A program made the position numbers and the translations under genes. Positions 1 to 8,745 of a stretch of 50,561 nucleotides of DNA are shown here, piece by piece. The notes below the pieces were generated by a model that worked only from the letters and a program-made list of their open reading frames with translations, was not told where the DNA came from and made no database searches. Each line of letters begins with the position of its first letter. Within the stretch, counting starts at the first letter, position 1. This DNA comes from an uncultured Ruminococcus sp. (lineage in GTDB: Bacteria > Bacillota > Clostridia > Oscillospirales > Ruminococcaceae): NCBI GenBank assembly GCA_947624295.1, contig CANQJV010000010.1, forward strand, positions 1-50,561, written 5' to 3'.

Positions 1-52
1 TAAACGGCGATTCTACGCCAATTTGGCAATGTTTAATGATACTTGGTGATAA

Positions 53-836
53 ATGGTGATAAAGTGGTTTAGTTTTATTATATCATTTTCTTCTCGATTT
101 TGCAATGATTTTATAATAGAAATAGTATTAGTCTCTCCAATTTGTTCTATGGACTTGCTTAGACTCTATTATACACAAAATCCAACTCCTATGGAAGACA
201 GGGGATTATTTGACATTTACGATTATTTCTATCAGAAACAAGGAAAAGTCAATCCGAAGTTTACACGCCACTTGTGGTGTCAGGCAACACTTCGCCAAAT
301 CTTGAGTAATCCAATTTATCTTGGAAATATGGCGATGAACAGAACTACTACTGTTTCCTACAAGAATCATAAATCTGTGAAAAAAGACCTTGTTAACTGG
401 ATAGTTGCTGAAAATACTCACGAGCCGATTATTTCGCAGGAATTATGGGATAAAGTGCGTGAAGTCGAAAAGTCCGTAAGCAGAGGAAAACGTTCTAAGG
501 ATGGAACACTGAAACCGCTGAGTGGACTGATATACTGCTGTGACTGCGGATTCAAGATGAAGTCGGCAGAATGAACTCAGAGCTGTCATTACGGAACTCG
601 AAGAAAAATTGATGACAGAGAAAAGGAACAAAGAAGATGTTGAGGAATTTATCCGCCGTCTGAAAAAGTATGTTGATGTTCAGGAGCTTACTCGTGAATT
701 ATGTCTTGAACTCATTGAGTATGTGACGGTCGGAGCATACAAGCCTGATGAGCCGAGGAATATCAACATTTATTACAAGTTTCTTGACAAGCCGTTGAAT
801 GACAGAAAAACGCTGTATAGCGATAAAAATGCTTGA
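53..836 (+). pseudogene. Collapsed large serine recombinase (site-specific integrase remnant)
   Basis: Two pieces in different frames together resemble the C-terminal half of a large serine recombinase. From about 200 to 574 there is recombinase-domain sequence (ILSNPIYLGNMAMNR, then NTHEPIISQELWDKV) followed by the first half of a zinc ribbon (IYCCDCGFKMK). From about 577 to 836 there is the coiled-coil and end segment (ITELEEKLMTEK, then YKFLDKPLND). The second Cys pair of the ribbon and everything between it and the coiled coil are gone, and the reading frame shifts at about 570-576. The catalytic N-terminal resolvase domain with its nucleophilic Ser is absent; bases before about 200 do not read as recombinase. 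The gene is inactive and marks a former integrated element. Confidence 0.8.
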
Positions 837-1229
837 TTATACGATTGTACGTTTTAGTGTTACTATTTGAATGGCTGACAGTAGCCAACATGAAAGTTTA
901 CAACAAGGAATTTACTGATTTCAATTGATTTGTGACAGTACTCATAAATAAGACGTACATATGTCCGCTAATAAAAAATTTACAATTTTATTCAAAAATT
1001 ATTTTGCTTTTTAATAAAATAGTTTATTGATACTAATCCTTAAAAATCAGTGAGTGAATTTTTTGTTCCAATGAGAATCGACTTCTATAGGCAATACCGC
1101 ACAAAGTCCGCTTGACAGCATATCTGCTTGCATTTTTCGCTATTTTGCACTAAAATTCCTTGCTGAATGTTAGCTAAATGTACTATTTTTATACAATCTT
1201 ACGAAAAATTTGTTTATGTATCTGTATTT
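837..1229. other. Gene-free AT-rich gap between recombinase and IS66 remnants
   Basis: I see no supported gene here. The stretch is AT-rich and contains the left arm of an inverted repeat (1089-1101) whose right arm lies at 1238-1250. It probably consists of decayed mobile-element DNA. Confidence 0.5.
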
Positions 1230-1250
1230 TCAGTTTTATGCGGTATTGCC
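1089..1250. repeat. 13-bp inverted repeat bounding a ~162-bp MITE-like segment
   Basis: AGGCAATACCGCA at 1089-1101 is the exact reverse complement of TGCGGTATTGCCT at 1238-1250. The right arm ends where IS66 transposase homology ([11 protein letters not shown]) begins, so the arm coincides with the junction. The interior has no recognisable coding content. A small non-autonomous element or the scar of a larger one is the simplest reading. I could not identify a target duplication. Confidence 0.5.
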
Positions 1251-1473
1251 TTAGAGGACGGGAATGTACCGATTGATAACAATCGTGCTGAGAATGCGAT
1301 TCGTCCGTTTGCAGTGGGACGGAAGAACTGGCTGTTCAACAATACGGAGCGTGTAGCAAAATGCAGTGCGATTTTATATTCAATCATCTGCAAACGGATT
1401 GGACGCTGAGATGTTCCTGACTGAGTTGTTTTCAAAACCGTCTGGCACAATACTGCTACCGTGGAAGGATTAG
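1251..1473 (+). pseudogene. IS66-family transposase, C-terminal fragment with frameshift
   Basis: The frame beginning near 1250 encodes [20 protein letters not shown] followed by NWLF, the highly conserved C-terminal block of IS66-family DDE transposases (TnpC). The conserved NNRAEN carries the last acidic catalytic residue of the family. A frameshift near 1385-1400 breaks the gene: one frame stops at 1409, while the other continues as [17 protein letters not shown] and LLPWKD to a TAG at 1471-1473, as expected for the family end. More than 80% of the transposase is missing upstream, where the inverted-repeat segment sits. It is non-functional. Confidence 0.85.
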
Positions 1474-1483
1474 TATCTCCCTT

Positions 1484-1518
1484 ACCTCGCTGATACAACC
1501 GGCGAGGTTTTTATTTTT
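1484..1518 (+). terminator. Rho-independent terminator after the IS66 remnant
   Basis: ACCTCGC (1484-1490) pairs with GCGAGGT (1502-1508) around an 11-nt loop and is followed by a T-rich run to 1518. It lies just past the transposase stop. Confidence 0.6.
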
Positions 1519-1532
1519 TGTGTCTACGGAGG

Positions 1533-1547
1533 TTATTTGACGCTTAC
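1533..1547 (+). repeat. IS66-type terminal sequence, copy 1
   Basis: TTATTTGACGCTTAC lies about 60 bp past the transposase stop. IS66-family elements typically end in GTAAGCG and its complement, so this fits the right end of the remnant. An identical 15-bp copy lies at 1919-1933 in the same orientation. Confidence 0.55.
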
Positions 1548-1635
1548 TACAATTATTCCAATTTAGTGCTGGACTAAGACCAAACGGGTCGGCAAGGCTA
1601 ATCGGATTACCCTCAACATAAGCATAGTTAAAACA

Positions 1636-1860
1636 TTATTTATACGAATTTTCATATTTCTTTATGAGAGTGTTCCATTCATCTTCTTCAAATGATTCAA
1701 TCATCTCTTTTAAAGTAGAATCTCCATATGGAACATTCAAGTCAAGCCCATGCTCCAAAAAAGTTTCCAATATTTTTGTATTATTAACATTTTTCATACC
1801 TAAAGCAAATATAATCGGCTTTGTTGGATTAGCTCGTTTAACCATTGTTTCTTTTTTCAT
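1636..1860 (-). CDS. Small ankyrin-repeat-like orphan protein
   Basis: This 74-residue reading frame on the minus strand contains one ankyrin-like unit (KILETFLEHGLDLNVPYGD, preceded by PIIFALGMKN), then an acidic tail. A single repeat cannot fold as a normal ankyrin domain, so this is probably the end of a larger protein or a decayed gene. It sits exactly between two identical IS66-type ends (1533-1547 and 1919-1933), which suggests it was carried or trapped by mobile DNA. There is no strong ribosome-binding site. Function unknown; it may not be expressed. Confidence 0.4.
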   Translation of the reverse strand: MKKETMVKRANPTKPIIFALGMKNVNNTKILETFLEHGLDLNVPYGDSTLKEMIESFEEDEWNTLIKKYENSYK

Positions 1861-1918
1861 AATCAGTGCCTTGATTGGTAATATTTTTAGATTTTCAATT
1901 CTTTTGAGACATTGTCCT

Positions 1919-1933
1919 TTATTTGACGCTTAC
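1919..1933 (+). repeat. IS66-type terminal sequence, copy 2
   Basis: This is an exact second copy of TTATTTGACGCTTAC (see 1533-1547), in the same orientation and 386 bp downstream. It marks either a second IS66-family end or a duplication of the first. Confidence 0.5.
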
Positions 1934-2014
1934 CTTTGAGTTTGTGTTTATTCTCATTATAACAGATTTTGACGGTTTTTTCTATTTTTTTCATCGAACT
2001 CATGTTATTTTAAA

Positions 2015-3271
2015 TCAGTCTCTTTTGAAAATATCTCTTGTATAAACTTTATTGATAACGTCATCAAGGCATGAATCATAGCGGTTTGCGATTATAGCAT
2101 CAGATTCAGCTTTGAATTTTTCAAGGTCATTAACAATAAGGCTGCCGAAAAAAGTAGTACCATTTTCAAGTGTCGGCTCGTAAATTATAACAGTTGCACC
2201 TTTTGCCTTAACACGTTTCATAACACCTTGTATTGAGCTTTGCCTAAAATTATCACTGTTTGATTTCATTGTGAGTCTGTAAACGCCTATTGTGCATGAT
2301 TTTTCAGCGTATTTGTTATATTTGTCATTTTGCGAATAACTGTAATAGCCTGCAATTTGCAAAACACGGTCAGCAATGAAATCTTTTCTTGTGCGGTTTG
2401 ATTCCACAATCGCCTCAATCAGATTTTCAGGGACATCAGCGTAATTTGCAAGCAACTGTTTTGTATCTTTCGGCAAACAGTAGCCACCATAACCGAAACT
2501 TGGGTTATTATAGTGATTTCCAATTCTCGGGTCAAGGCATACACCATTGATAATTTGTTGAGTATCCAGACCTTTCATTTCGGCATATGTGTCAAGTTCG
2601 TTGAAATAGGAAACACGCAGTGCAAGGTACGTATTTGCAAATAATTTAACAGCTTCAGCCTCTGTAAATCCCATGAAAAGCGTATCGATATTTTTTTTGA
2701 TTGCACCTTCCTGCAACAATTCCGCAAATTTATGTGCAGATTCCACAAGTCTCTCATCGTTCATATCAGTTCCGACAATAATTCTGCTCGGATACAGATT
2801 ATCATATAACGCTTTTGATTCACGTAAAAATTCGGGGCTGAAAATTATATTTTTTGTGTTATATTTTTCACGTACAGACTTTGTATATCCTACAGGAATT
2901 GTAGATTTAATCACCATAATTGCATCAGGATTGACTTTCATTACAAGTTCAATTACTGATTCAACTGCTGATGTATCAAAGAAATTTTTCTGGCTGTCGT
3001 AATTAGTCGGAGCTGCAATTACAACGAAATCAGCATCTTTGTAAGCAGATTCCGCATCAAGTGTTGCGGTCAGGTTCAGTTCTTTTTCAGCAAGATATTT
3101 TTCTATATAATCGTCCTGAATAGGTGATTTTCTGTTGTTGATGAGTTCCACCTTTTCAGGAATAATATCAACTGCTGTTACTTCATTATGCTGTGCTAAA
3201 AGCGTCGCAATTGAAAGACCTACATACCCTGTTCCGGCAACTGCGATTTTAAGATTTTTTAATTCTTTCAT
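2015..3271 (-). CDS. ugd: UDP-glucose 6-dehydrogenase
   Basis: This protein of 418 residues oxidises UDP-glucose to UDP-glucuronate with two NAD+, in the cytoplasm. Visible features are the N-terminal Rossmann GTGYVG (about 13-18), the substrate loop SPEFLRES (about 145-152), the central helix with Lys ([14 protein letters not shown], Lys at about 209), and the catalytic Cys in [10 protein letters not shown] (about Cys265). Length is normal for the short bacterial form. It is the last gene of the capsule operon, 44 bp after the flippase, with an AAGGAAGG ribosome site before ATG. UDP-GlcA would supply an acidic sugar to the repeat unit, and its carboxyl is a possible site for amide decoration by the ATP-grasp proteins upstream (inference). 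I did not see a terminator directly after it. Confidence 0.93.
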   Translation of the reverse strand: MKELKNLKIAVAGTGYVGLSIATLLAQHNEVTAVDIIPEKVELINNRKSPIQDDYIEKYLAEKELNLTATLDAESAYKDADFVVIAAPTNYDSQKNFFDTSAVESVIELVMKVNPDAIMVIKSTIPVGYTKSVREKYNTKNIIFSPEFLRESKALYDNLYPSRIIVGTDMNDERLVESAHKFAELLQEGAIKKNIDTLFMGFTEAEAVKLFANTYLALRVSYFNELDTYAEMKGLDTQQIINGVCLDPRIGNHYNNPSFGYGGYCLPKDTKQLLANYADVPENLIEAIVESNRTRKDFIADRVLQIAGYYSYSQNDKYNKYAEKSCTIGVYRLTMKSNSDNFRQSSIQGVMKRVKAKGATVIIYEPTLENGTTFFGSLIVNDLEKFKAESDAIIANRYDSCLDDVINKVYTRDIFKRD

Positions 3272-3315
3272 AATATTTCCTTCCTTCCGACTTTTGAATA
3301 GATTTTAACAAAGTC

Positions 3316-4782
3316 TTACTTAAATCTGTATTTTATATGAAGCATTTTAAGTCCCTCATTTACTAAAATGGGATTTTTCTTTATTTTAACCATATAAAAC
3401 ACTGATGCTGACATATATATCGTTCCACCGATAATAACCTGAATAAGAATTACTAACGGAACAGCAAGCGGTATATTTCTCATACTGTATACAATGACAA
3501 ACATAAAAGTTCCTATTATACAAAATGCAATACCATTCCTGATATATTTCATTATCGGGACTTCATTCCGTACAAGTGCAAACTGAACAAAAGCTACTGA
3601 AAATTCTGCCGCAATAGTACCAATAATAGCACCAATACCTTCAAGCCGAGGAATGAGAATGAGATTAACAATAAGATTTACAACTGCACCTATAATAAGA
3701 GAAGTAACATAGAGTTTATCTTTGCCCTTTGGGATTAAATATTGTGTTCTCAGCACGCCTGCCCATGCTTTGAATATGATAATGGGACAGAGAAACATAA
3801 TAAAAGGACCACATCTTGAAAAATCATTTCCATAAAACCATGGAGCAAAAATTTTAGCAACACCTGCAAGACCAAATGCCATTGCAGAGCTTATAAGCAT
3901 TGCAAACATCATAACGCTATCCATAATACCGGCAGTAATTTTTGAATCCGTATTTTTTGCAAAAAGATTTGACATTCTTGGCATGATAACATTATTAAGT
4001 GCAACAATAAGCGTAGACGGAATCTGGACTACATTTTCGGAATAAGTATAGAATCCTACTTCTGCTTCCGTACTCATTTTACCAAGCATGAGCTTATCCA
4101 TTATATTATATATACTTATCGAAATAACAGGAAGAAAAAGCACCAAATTTGGTTTGATATGTGAAACAATATTTGATAAGGACGGCTTTACAAATGGTAC
4201 ATTCTTTATAACAAACGGCCATATCACAAGCACACTTACAAGACTTCCTCCAGCGATAATGGCAGTATATATCGGAAGGTCAGATTTATCCCTTACAAAT
4301 ATAAATACAGCGACTACTGTAAGTAATCTTATTATTGTACTTCTTGTTGTAGAAAGCTTAAATTTTTCAAGTCCAAAACAGCACCAGTTTATATCAAATG
4401 CCGCCGAAAGAACATATAAAAATTGTATTAAATAAATTGTTCTATTGTCTATATCCATTATCAAGACAAGTGGTATATAAAAAATACAGATAATAATAGA
4501 TGTAAAAAATTGGAACGAGAATATTTCCCAAAAAGTTTTTCCAAGAAGCTGTTTATTGTCACGAACACGTGCAACAGCTCTGTTTCCGTAATTGTTTACG
4601 CCAAGCATTGCAAAAAGTAAAAAATAATGTGCAAAAGCATTACTTGTTGAAAATATACCTACATTATTTGCTCCGAGAGTTCTTGAAACATAAGGAGCAG
4701 TAATAAAAGGAATGACTATAAGCAGTATTTGATACACAATACTATAAATTAGATTTATTTTCAAATCACTTTTTTTAGCCAT
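3316..4782 (-). CDS. Wzx-type polysaccharide flippase (MOP superfamily)
   Basis: This integral membrane protein has 488 residues and about 12-14 hydrophobic segments. It begins KINLIYSIVYQILLIVIPFI, a typical start for O-antigen/capsule flippases, with APYVSRTLGANNVG close behind. It should move undecaprenyl-diphosphate-linked repeat units from the inner to the outer membrane face for Wzy-dependent polymerisation. Its first 8 bp overlap the end of the wzy-like gene, and its ATG follows AAGGAGGAG. Repeat-unit specificity cannot be read from the sequence. Confidence 0.88.
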   Translation of the reverse strand: MAKKSDLKINLIYSIVYQILLIVIPFITAPYVSRTLGANNVGIFSTSNAFAHYFLLFAMLGVNNYGNRAVARVRDNKQLLGKTFWEIFSFQFFTSIIICIFYIPLVLIMDIDNRTIYLIQFLYVLSAAFDINWCCFGLEKFKLSTTRSTIIRLLTVVAVFIFVRDKSDLPIYTAIIAGGSLVSVLVIWPFVIKNVPFVKPSLSNIVSHIKPNLVLFLPVISISIYNIMDKLMLGKMSTEAEVGFYTYSENVVQIPSTLIVALNNVIMPRMSNLFAKNTDSKITAGIMDSVMMFAMLISSAMAFGLAGVAKIFAPWFYGNDFSRCGPFIMFLCPIIIFKAWAGVLRTQYLIPKGKDKLYVTSLIIGAVVNLIVNLILIPRLEGIGAIIGTIAAEFSVAFVQFALVRNEVPIMKYIRNGIAFCIIGTFMFVIVYSMRNIPLAVPLVILIQVIIGGTIYMSASVFYMVKIKKNPILVNEGLKMLHIKYRFK

Positions 4783-6064
4783 TTAAAAATTCTCCTCCTT
4801 TATTGCTCTCATTTTTTATAGATATTTTATAATTACTTAATTTCAAAATATTACTTACATTCATTTTTAATGCATTTCGTGATATATAAGCAATAAAAAA
4901 AACTATAAAAATAAGATACATTGTATAAACCTCAGACATAGAGGTAAACAAAAATGTTAATACAAGAGTAAGGGTAAAGCCCTTTAATTTATTGTCATTA
5001 CATTTATTAAGCGAAACAATTGATATGACAAGTAAATATGCAAAGCAAGCAAGCAATACTATACCGCCCATGAGAAGAAGCTGTAAAAATAAGTTATGTG
5101 CATTATAACTGGAGGTTCCTATATATATATATCTATTGTTGTTGTCAGCCGCACCATAACCTAAAAGTAAAGATTTCAAAATCATATCAAATGCGACATC
5201 CCATATCATTGTTCTTGAGGAAAAAGTAGCATCTTTATGAAGTAAAGTTTCAATAATTTTTGCAAACTTTTCTTGTATTCTAACGAATATAACAAGATAA
5301 TACATAAGTGAAATTAAAAATATACCTGCCGCTATCAATATCAGCCATTTTTTTCTGTATTTTTTTGTCATTATTCTAAACTTAATATTTGAAAAGAAAA
5401 GTACTCCGGCAGTAAATATCATACAGCCCATAAGTGATGTCTTAGATGCATATATAAGTTCACTTGTCCACATACATACAAACAGAAGTAAAAGACGATA
5501 AGGGCTTCCATAATTATTTCTGCAAAGAATATAGTTAAACGTTATACCTATGTAATAAAAAGGTATAACCTGATTTGATACACCAAGAAAATAGTATTCC
5601 TTATCAATATCAGCAAATTCTGATTTGAATTGAATAAGTCCATGCGGTTTTATAATAGTAATGACTGTATTTAGAACAAGAATAATCATCCAATAATCGC
5701 TTATACATTTGTAGAATAATTTTTTGTCAATTTTATACAAAAAGCTGTAATAAATAATTATTGAAGAACAGCGTTCAAAATTCATAAAAGCTAATGCAAC
5801 ATTACCATGTTTCATTATAGTTAACCCCAGAAAAAATGTTACAAAAACCATAACACCATTGACAAATTTATCTCTAATCAAATACATGATATATATTATT
5901 AAAGCCAGAATAGTCAACGGGTGCTGTAAAATTCTTATTATTCTGAAAATTGAAGTATACCCAAAATACTCAGGCATAATAAATTCGAGCTGTACAAACA
6001 GAAAAAAAAGATAGTATAAACTTTTCATTATATATCTATTTTCAGTTTCATTAACCTTATTCAT
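4775..6064 (-). CDS. Wzy-like O-antigen/capsule polymerase
   Basis: This is a polytopic membrane protein of 429 residues with roughly 10-11 hydrophobic helices. A larger periplasm-side loop includes FAKIIETLLHKDATFSSRTM followed by IWDVAFDMI, then LLGYGAADNN and SSYNAHNLFLQLLLMGG. The GYG and AHN/HNLFLQ elements match the conserved loop of Wzy/WaaL-type proteins. It would polymerise lipid-linked repeat units after flipping by the neighbouring Wzx-like protein. The ATG follows a GGAGAT ribosome site. Sequence conservation in the family is low, so the assignment rests on topology, these motifs and position next to the flippase. Confidence 0.8.
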   Translation of the reverse strand: MNKVNETENRYIMKSLYYLFFLFVQLEFIMPEYFGYTSIFRIIRILQHPLTILALIIYIMYLIRDKFVNGVMVFVTFFLGLTIMKHGNVALAFMNFERCSSIIIYYSFLYKIDKKLFYKCISDYWMIILVLNTVITIIKPHGLIQFKSEFADIDKEYYFLGVSNQVIPFYYIGITFNYILCRNNYGSPYRLLLLFVCMWTSELIYASKTSLMGCMIFTAGVLFFSNIKFRIMTKKYRKKWLILIAAGIFLISLMYYLVIFVRIQEKFAKIIETLLHKDATFSSRTMIWDVAFDMILKSLLLGYGAADNNNRYIYIGTSSYNAHNLFLQLLLMGGIVLLACFAYLLVISIVSLNKCNDNKLKGFTLTLVLTFLFTSMSEVYTMYLIFIVFFIAYISRNALKMNVSNILKLSNYKISIKNESNKGGEFLNG

Positions 6065-6086
6065 AAAATTATCTCCACTGATTTTT

Positions 6087-7148
6087 TCAATTATTCTTTA
6101 TATTCTTCAGATACCCAATAAATTTATAAGCTATCATAAATAATACAGCTTGTTTTGCTCTTAATAAAACCGCAAGAATCTTTGTACTTCTTGGAAGTAT
6201 GCTCGTATCAAGTCTACTCATTGCTTTGCTGTATCTTTTACTTGATATTACTGCTTTAAGCTCTCTGCTTCTTTCAAAGAAAGATTTTTCATTCTGTTTA
6301 TTTGCAAAATTGTGTCTTAAATACCATTCAATTACCTGATACGCCCTCTGATAGAAAGCATTGATATACAAAGCATCATTATTATGATAACGCTTGATAA
6401 ACTTTGAATACTCATTCATAAGCATTTCAAAAGGAATATGGCAATCAGGAATATATTTTGTTCCCGTGCAGATAGAAACTCCTGATAAGAAGTAATGATA
6501 AAGGCACTCATCAAGAAATTCAATTTTTTTTGCATGTTCAATTGTATTCAACCAAAATACAGTATCCTGTGCCCTTGTAAGTCCGACAACAAATCTTATC
6601 TTATTTTCCTCTATAAGACTTCGGCGACATAATTTTCCCCATGTAACACCTGCAGAAACAGCAGTACCTTTTATATCTCCGTCTGCGTAACGTGAAATCA
6701 TTTTAGCCTGAAGTAAATTTTTTCTTGAAGAAATATCGCCTGATTTTTCTGAAATAAAGTATGATTTTTTTGATACTCCGTTTTTCTCTGTAAAAAATGA
6801 CCACATAACTACATCTGCATTTGCCTTAACAGCAGAATTTAATGCTTTTTCGCACATTGTCGGTTCTATCCAGTCATCAGAATCAACAAATGTTATCCAT
6901 TCTCCTGAAGCATTATCCAGCCCTTTATTTCTTGCTACCGAAACTCCGCTGTTTTTCTGGTTGAAAAACTTTATTCTATTGTCGCTTTTTGACAATTCTG
7001 TACATATTTCAGCCGAATTATCATCTGAACCATCATTTATAAGGATAATCTCAATATCCTCCAAAGTCTGTGCTGTTATTGATTTTACACATTTTTCGAT
7101 ATAATCTGATGCATTGTACACGGGTACTATTACACTTACCTTTGGCAT
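6087..7148 (-). CDS. GT2-family glycosyltransferase
   Basis: This 353-residue enzyme has a GT-A fold. The N-terminus carries the nucleotide-binding VSVIVPVYNASDYIEKC, then NDGSDDN (about 38-44), and the metal-binding DxD-type FVDSDDW (about 88-93). The C-terminal third is basic and helical with hydrophobic patches, probably membrane-associated. It transfers a sugar from a nucleotide donor to the lipid-linked acceptor at the cytoplasmic face. It is the only recognisable glycosyltransferase in the operon apart from the initiating sugar-phosphate transferase, which suggests a very short repeat unit. Start ATG follows AAGGAGAG. The donor is not predictable. Confidence 0.9.
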   Translation of the reverse strand: MPKVSVIVPVYNASDYIEKCVKSITAQTLEDIEIILINDGSDDNSAEICTELSKSDNRIKFFNQKNSGVSVARNKGLDNASGEWITFVDSDDWIEPTMCEKALNSAVKANADVVMWSFFTEKNGVSKKSYFISEKSGDISSRKNLLQAKMISRYADGDIKGTAVSAGVTWGKLCRRSLIEENKIRFVVGLTRAQDTVFWLNTIEHAKKIEFLDECLYHYFLSGVSICTGTKYIPDCHIPFEMLMNEYSKFIKRYHNNDALYINAFYQRAYQVIEWYLRHNFANKQNEKSFFERSRELKAVISSKRYSKAMSRLDTSILPRSTKILAVLLRAKQAVLFMIAYKFIGYLKNIKNN

Positions 7149-7182
7149 ATTATTCTCTCCTTATTTATCATTTGTTAAATTA

Positions 7183-8391
7183 TTATTTAATTTCATATTC
7201 TTTGAGTATCTCAGGCGTTGAACTTCCACAGAATCGTTTTTGTATAAACTGCACATCGCTCAACAATTTAATTTTTTCATTATCCGTGAGAGTCCGATAA
7301 AGGTCACTCACATTCCACACTGTAAGACCTCCGTCTTTTGTTTCAACGATTTTAAGAACGCTGAACGTGCATTTTGCTGTTTTTCCGTTATCATAAAGAT
7401 ACAAGTGATAACATACAGAATATTCCGGCTTGAAATCATGAAGCAAATAAACAGAACTCGGAGAAATACTGTAATTTCCAAGACAATAGCAGACATGACT
7501 GCCGTTTATGATTTCATGTTTTTGTACTACGTGCGGATGATTTGCGATAACAAAGTCTGCACCATAATCAACAAAAAGCTTTGCAATATGTTTTGCAAAT
7601 TCGCCCGGTTCAGCATTAAACTGACCGCCCATATGAGGGCATACAATTACAATATCTGCATTTTCTTTAGCTTCTCTTAAATCTCTTTCAAGAATATCAT
7701 AATATATTTCATTTTTATCTTCCTGACAAAGTACGTCTACTCTTGAAACATTATATTGACGGTGGAGAAGTTTATTTATACGCATTCTGTTTTCAGTGGT
7801 AATAAACTTTGAAAGTTTCTTTTTAAGATTTCCAACAAATCCGGAAGAATCCGATATTTTCCCCTCAACTTTTTGCAGGCGATACGTCTGAGGTTTAATG
7901 AGATTAAGGCAATAACATTCATCTTCTGAAAGTATTACATTTGTTTCATGGGTATTGGTTCCGTATGTATAGGAAAGAAATGCTATTTTTACACCATTTA
8001 TTTCTTTGATAAAATACCTTTTTGATTTTTTGCTTTTATTTGTACCCGTGAAATCCATTCCAAAATGTTTCAGGACTTTTATAGTTCTGAACAGCCCCTC
8101 AGTACCTCTGTCAAGAGAATGATTTGTGGCAGTAGTCACCATATCTATACCGCTTTCAGCCAGTGCTGAGGCAAAACTGTCAGGAGTATTGAAACAGTAG
8201 ATATGGTTAGTATAGCCTTGTGCTTTTCCGGCAAATACTGTTTCAAGATTTCCAACAACATAATCTGACTCAGCGAAAAGGGATTTTGTTTTTTCAAAAA
8301 CCTTATTGAAAGTATCATCTCCATGTTTCTGATAGCATTTCTGCAAAGGTTTTTCACACATTATATCACCAACAAATGATATTTTAACCAT
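7183..8391 (-). CDS. CapA-family capsule protein (PGA_cap metallophosphatase fold)
   Basis: This 402-residue protein has the fold of CapA/PgsA proteins, which act in poly-gamma-glutamate or other capsule export and anchoring. Metal-site motifs of the calcineurin-like fold are present in order: FVGDIMCEKPL near the N-terminus, GNLETVFAG, ATNHSLDRG, CPHMGGQF and ANHPHVVQKHE. No clear signal peptide or membrane anchor is seen, unlike classical PgsA, so a cytoplasmic or peripheral role is possible. ATG follows GGAGAATG. The TnpB/right-end remnant lies immediately upstream. Its presence beside ATP-grasp genes fits an amino-acid-containing capsule, but CapA homologues also occur in ordinary polysaccharide loci. 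Confidence 0.85.
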   Translation of the reverse strand: MVKISFVGDIMCEKPLQKCYQKHGDDTFNKVFEKTKSLFAESDYVVGNLETVFAGKAQGYTNHIYCFNTPDSFASALAESGIDMVTTATNHSLDRGTEGLFRTIKVLKHFGMDFTGTNKSKKSKRYFIKEINGVKIAFLSYTYGTNTHETNVILSEDECYCLNLIKPQTYRLQKVEGKISDSSGFVGNLKKKLSKFITTENRMRINKLLHRQYNVSRVDVLCQEDKNEIYYDILERDLREAKENADIVIVCPHMGGQFNAEPGEFAKHIAKLFVDYGADFVIANHPHVVQKHEIINGSHVCYCLGNYSISPSSVYLLHDFKPEYSVCYHLYLYDNGKTAKCTFSVLKIVETKDGGLTVWNVSDLYRTLTDNEKIKLLSDVQFIQKRFCGSSTPEILKEYEIK

Positions 8392-8424
8392 TTTTCATTC
8401 TCCTTTATGCAATATCACCTTTAG

Positions 8425-8552
8425 TGACATCCTCCCCCGCCTCTACAGGCGGGGGCTTCCCGTCCTCGGCAAGGTTGGTTCTCGTTCGATAGTACCAGCG
8501 TACTAAGTATAAGCGAGCTAACCCCGTGTGTCCCACGGTTTTATATCGGTTG
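8425..8552 (-). ncRNA. Guide-RNA-like (omega RNA) right end of an IS200/IS605-type element
   Basis: Directly after the tnpB stop codon, reading on the minus strand, the sequence has the layout of an IS605-type right end. It contains a CCGTG/CACGG hairpin (8524-8538), a middle segment with GAGAACCAACCTTGCC, then a perfect 8-bp hairpin CCCCCGCC/GGCGGGGG (8434-8441 and 8448-8455), and GGATGTCAC at the end. In known TnpB elements this region is the scaffold of the omega RNA, and the guide is the flanking DNA after the right end. Here that flank (8424 downward) would be the capA leader. Expression is not shown. Confidence 0.6.
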
Positions 8553-8735
8553 CTATATAGCTAACGCTATCCGCATACCTTCGTTTCTGATATTGATTGC
8601 GGCATTGACATCTCTGTCATGATGTGTACCACATTGTGGACAATCCCATACCCTGACTGCAAGATTCTTTGTCTCTTTGTTGATATAACCACAACATGAA
8701 CAAGTTTGACTGCTTGCAAAGAATTTACCTACTTT
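8553..8735 (-). pseudogene. tnpB: TnpB (IS200/IS605 RNA-guided nuclease) C-terminal remnant
   Basis: The minus strand reads [19 protein letters not shown], then a second Cys pair in [17 protein letters not shown] and [13 protein letters not shown] to a TAG at 8553-8555. This is the zinc ribbon and the last RuvC block (the D in HDRDVNAA) of TnpB. The other about 300 residues are missing, including the first two RuvC acidic motifs, so it cannot be a nuclease. Homology begins within about 11 bp of the end of the upstream ATP-grasp gene, so the left end of the element was lost by deletion. It lies in sense orientation within the capsule operon. Confidence 0.88.
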
Positions 8736-8745
8736 TAATAAAAAT

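Noticed and set aside
1949..2014. Terminator expected at the end of the capsule operon
   Set aside because: I found no stable hairpin with a T-run just after the UDP-glucose dehydrogenase stop, so none is annotated.
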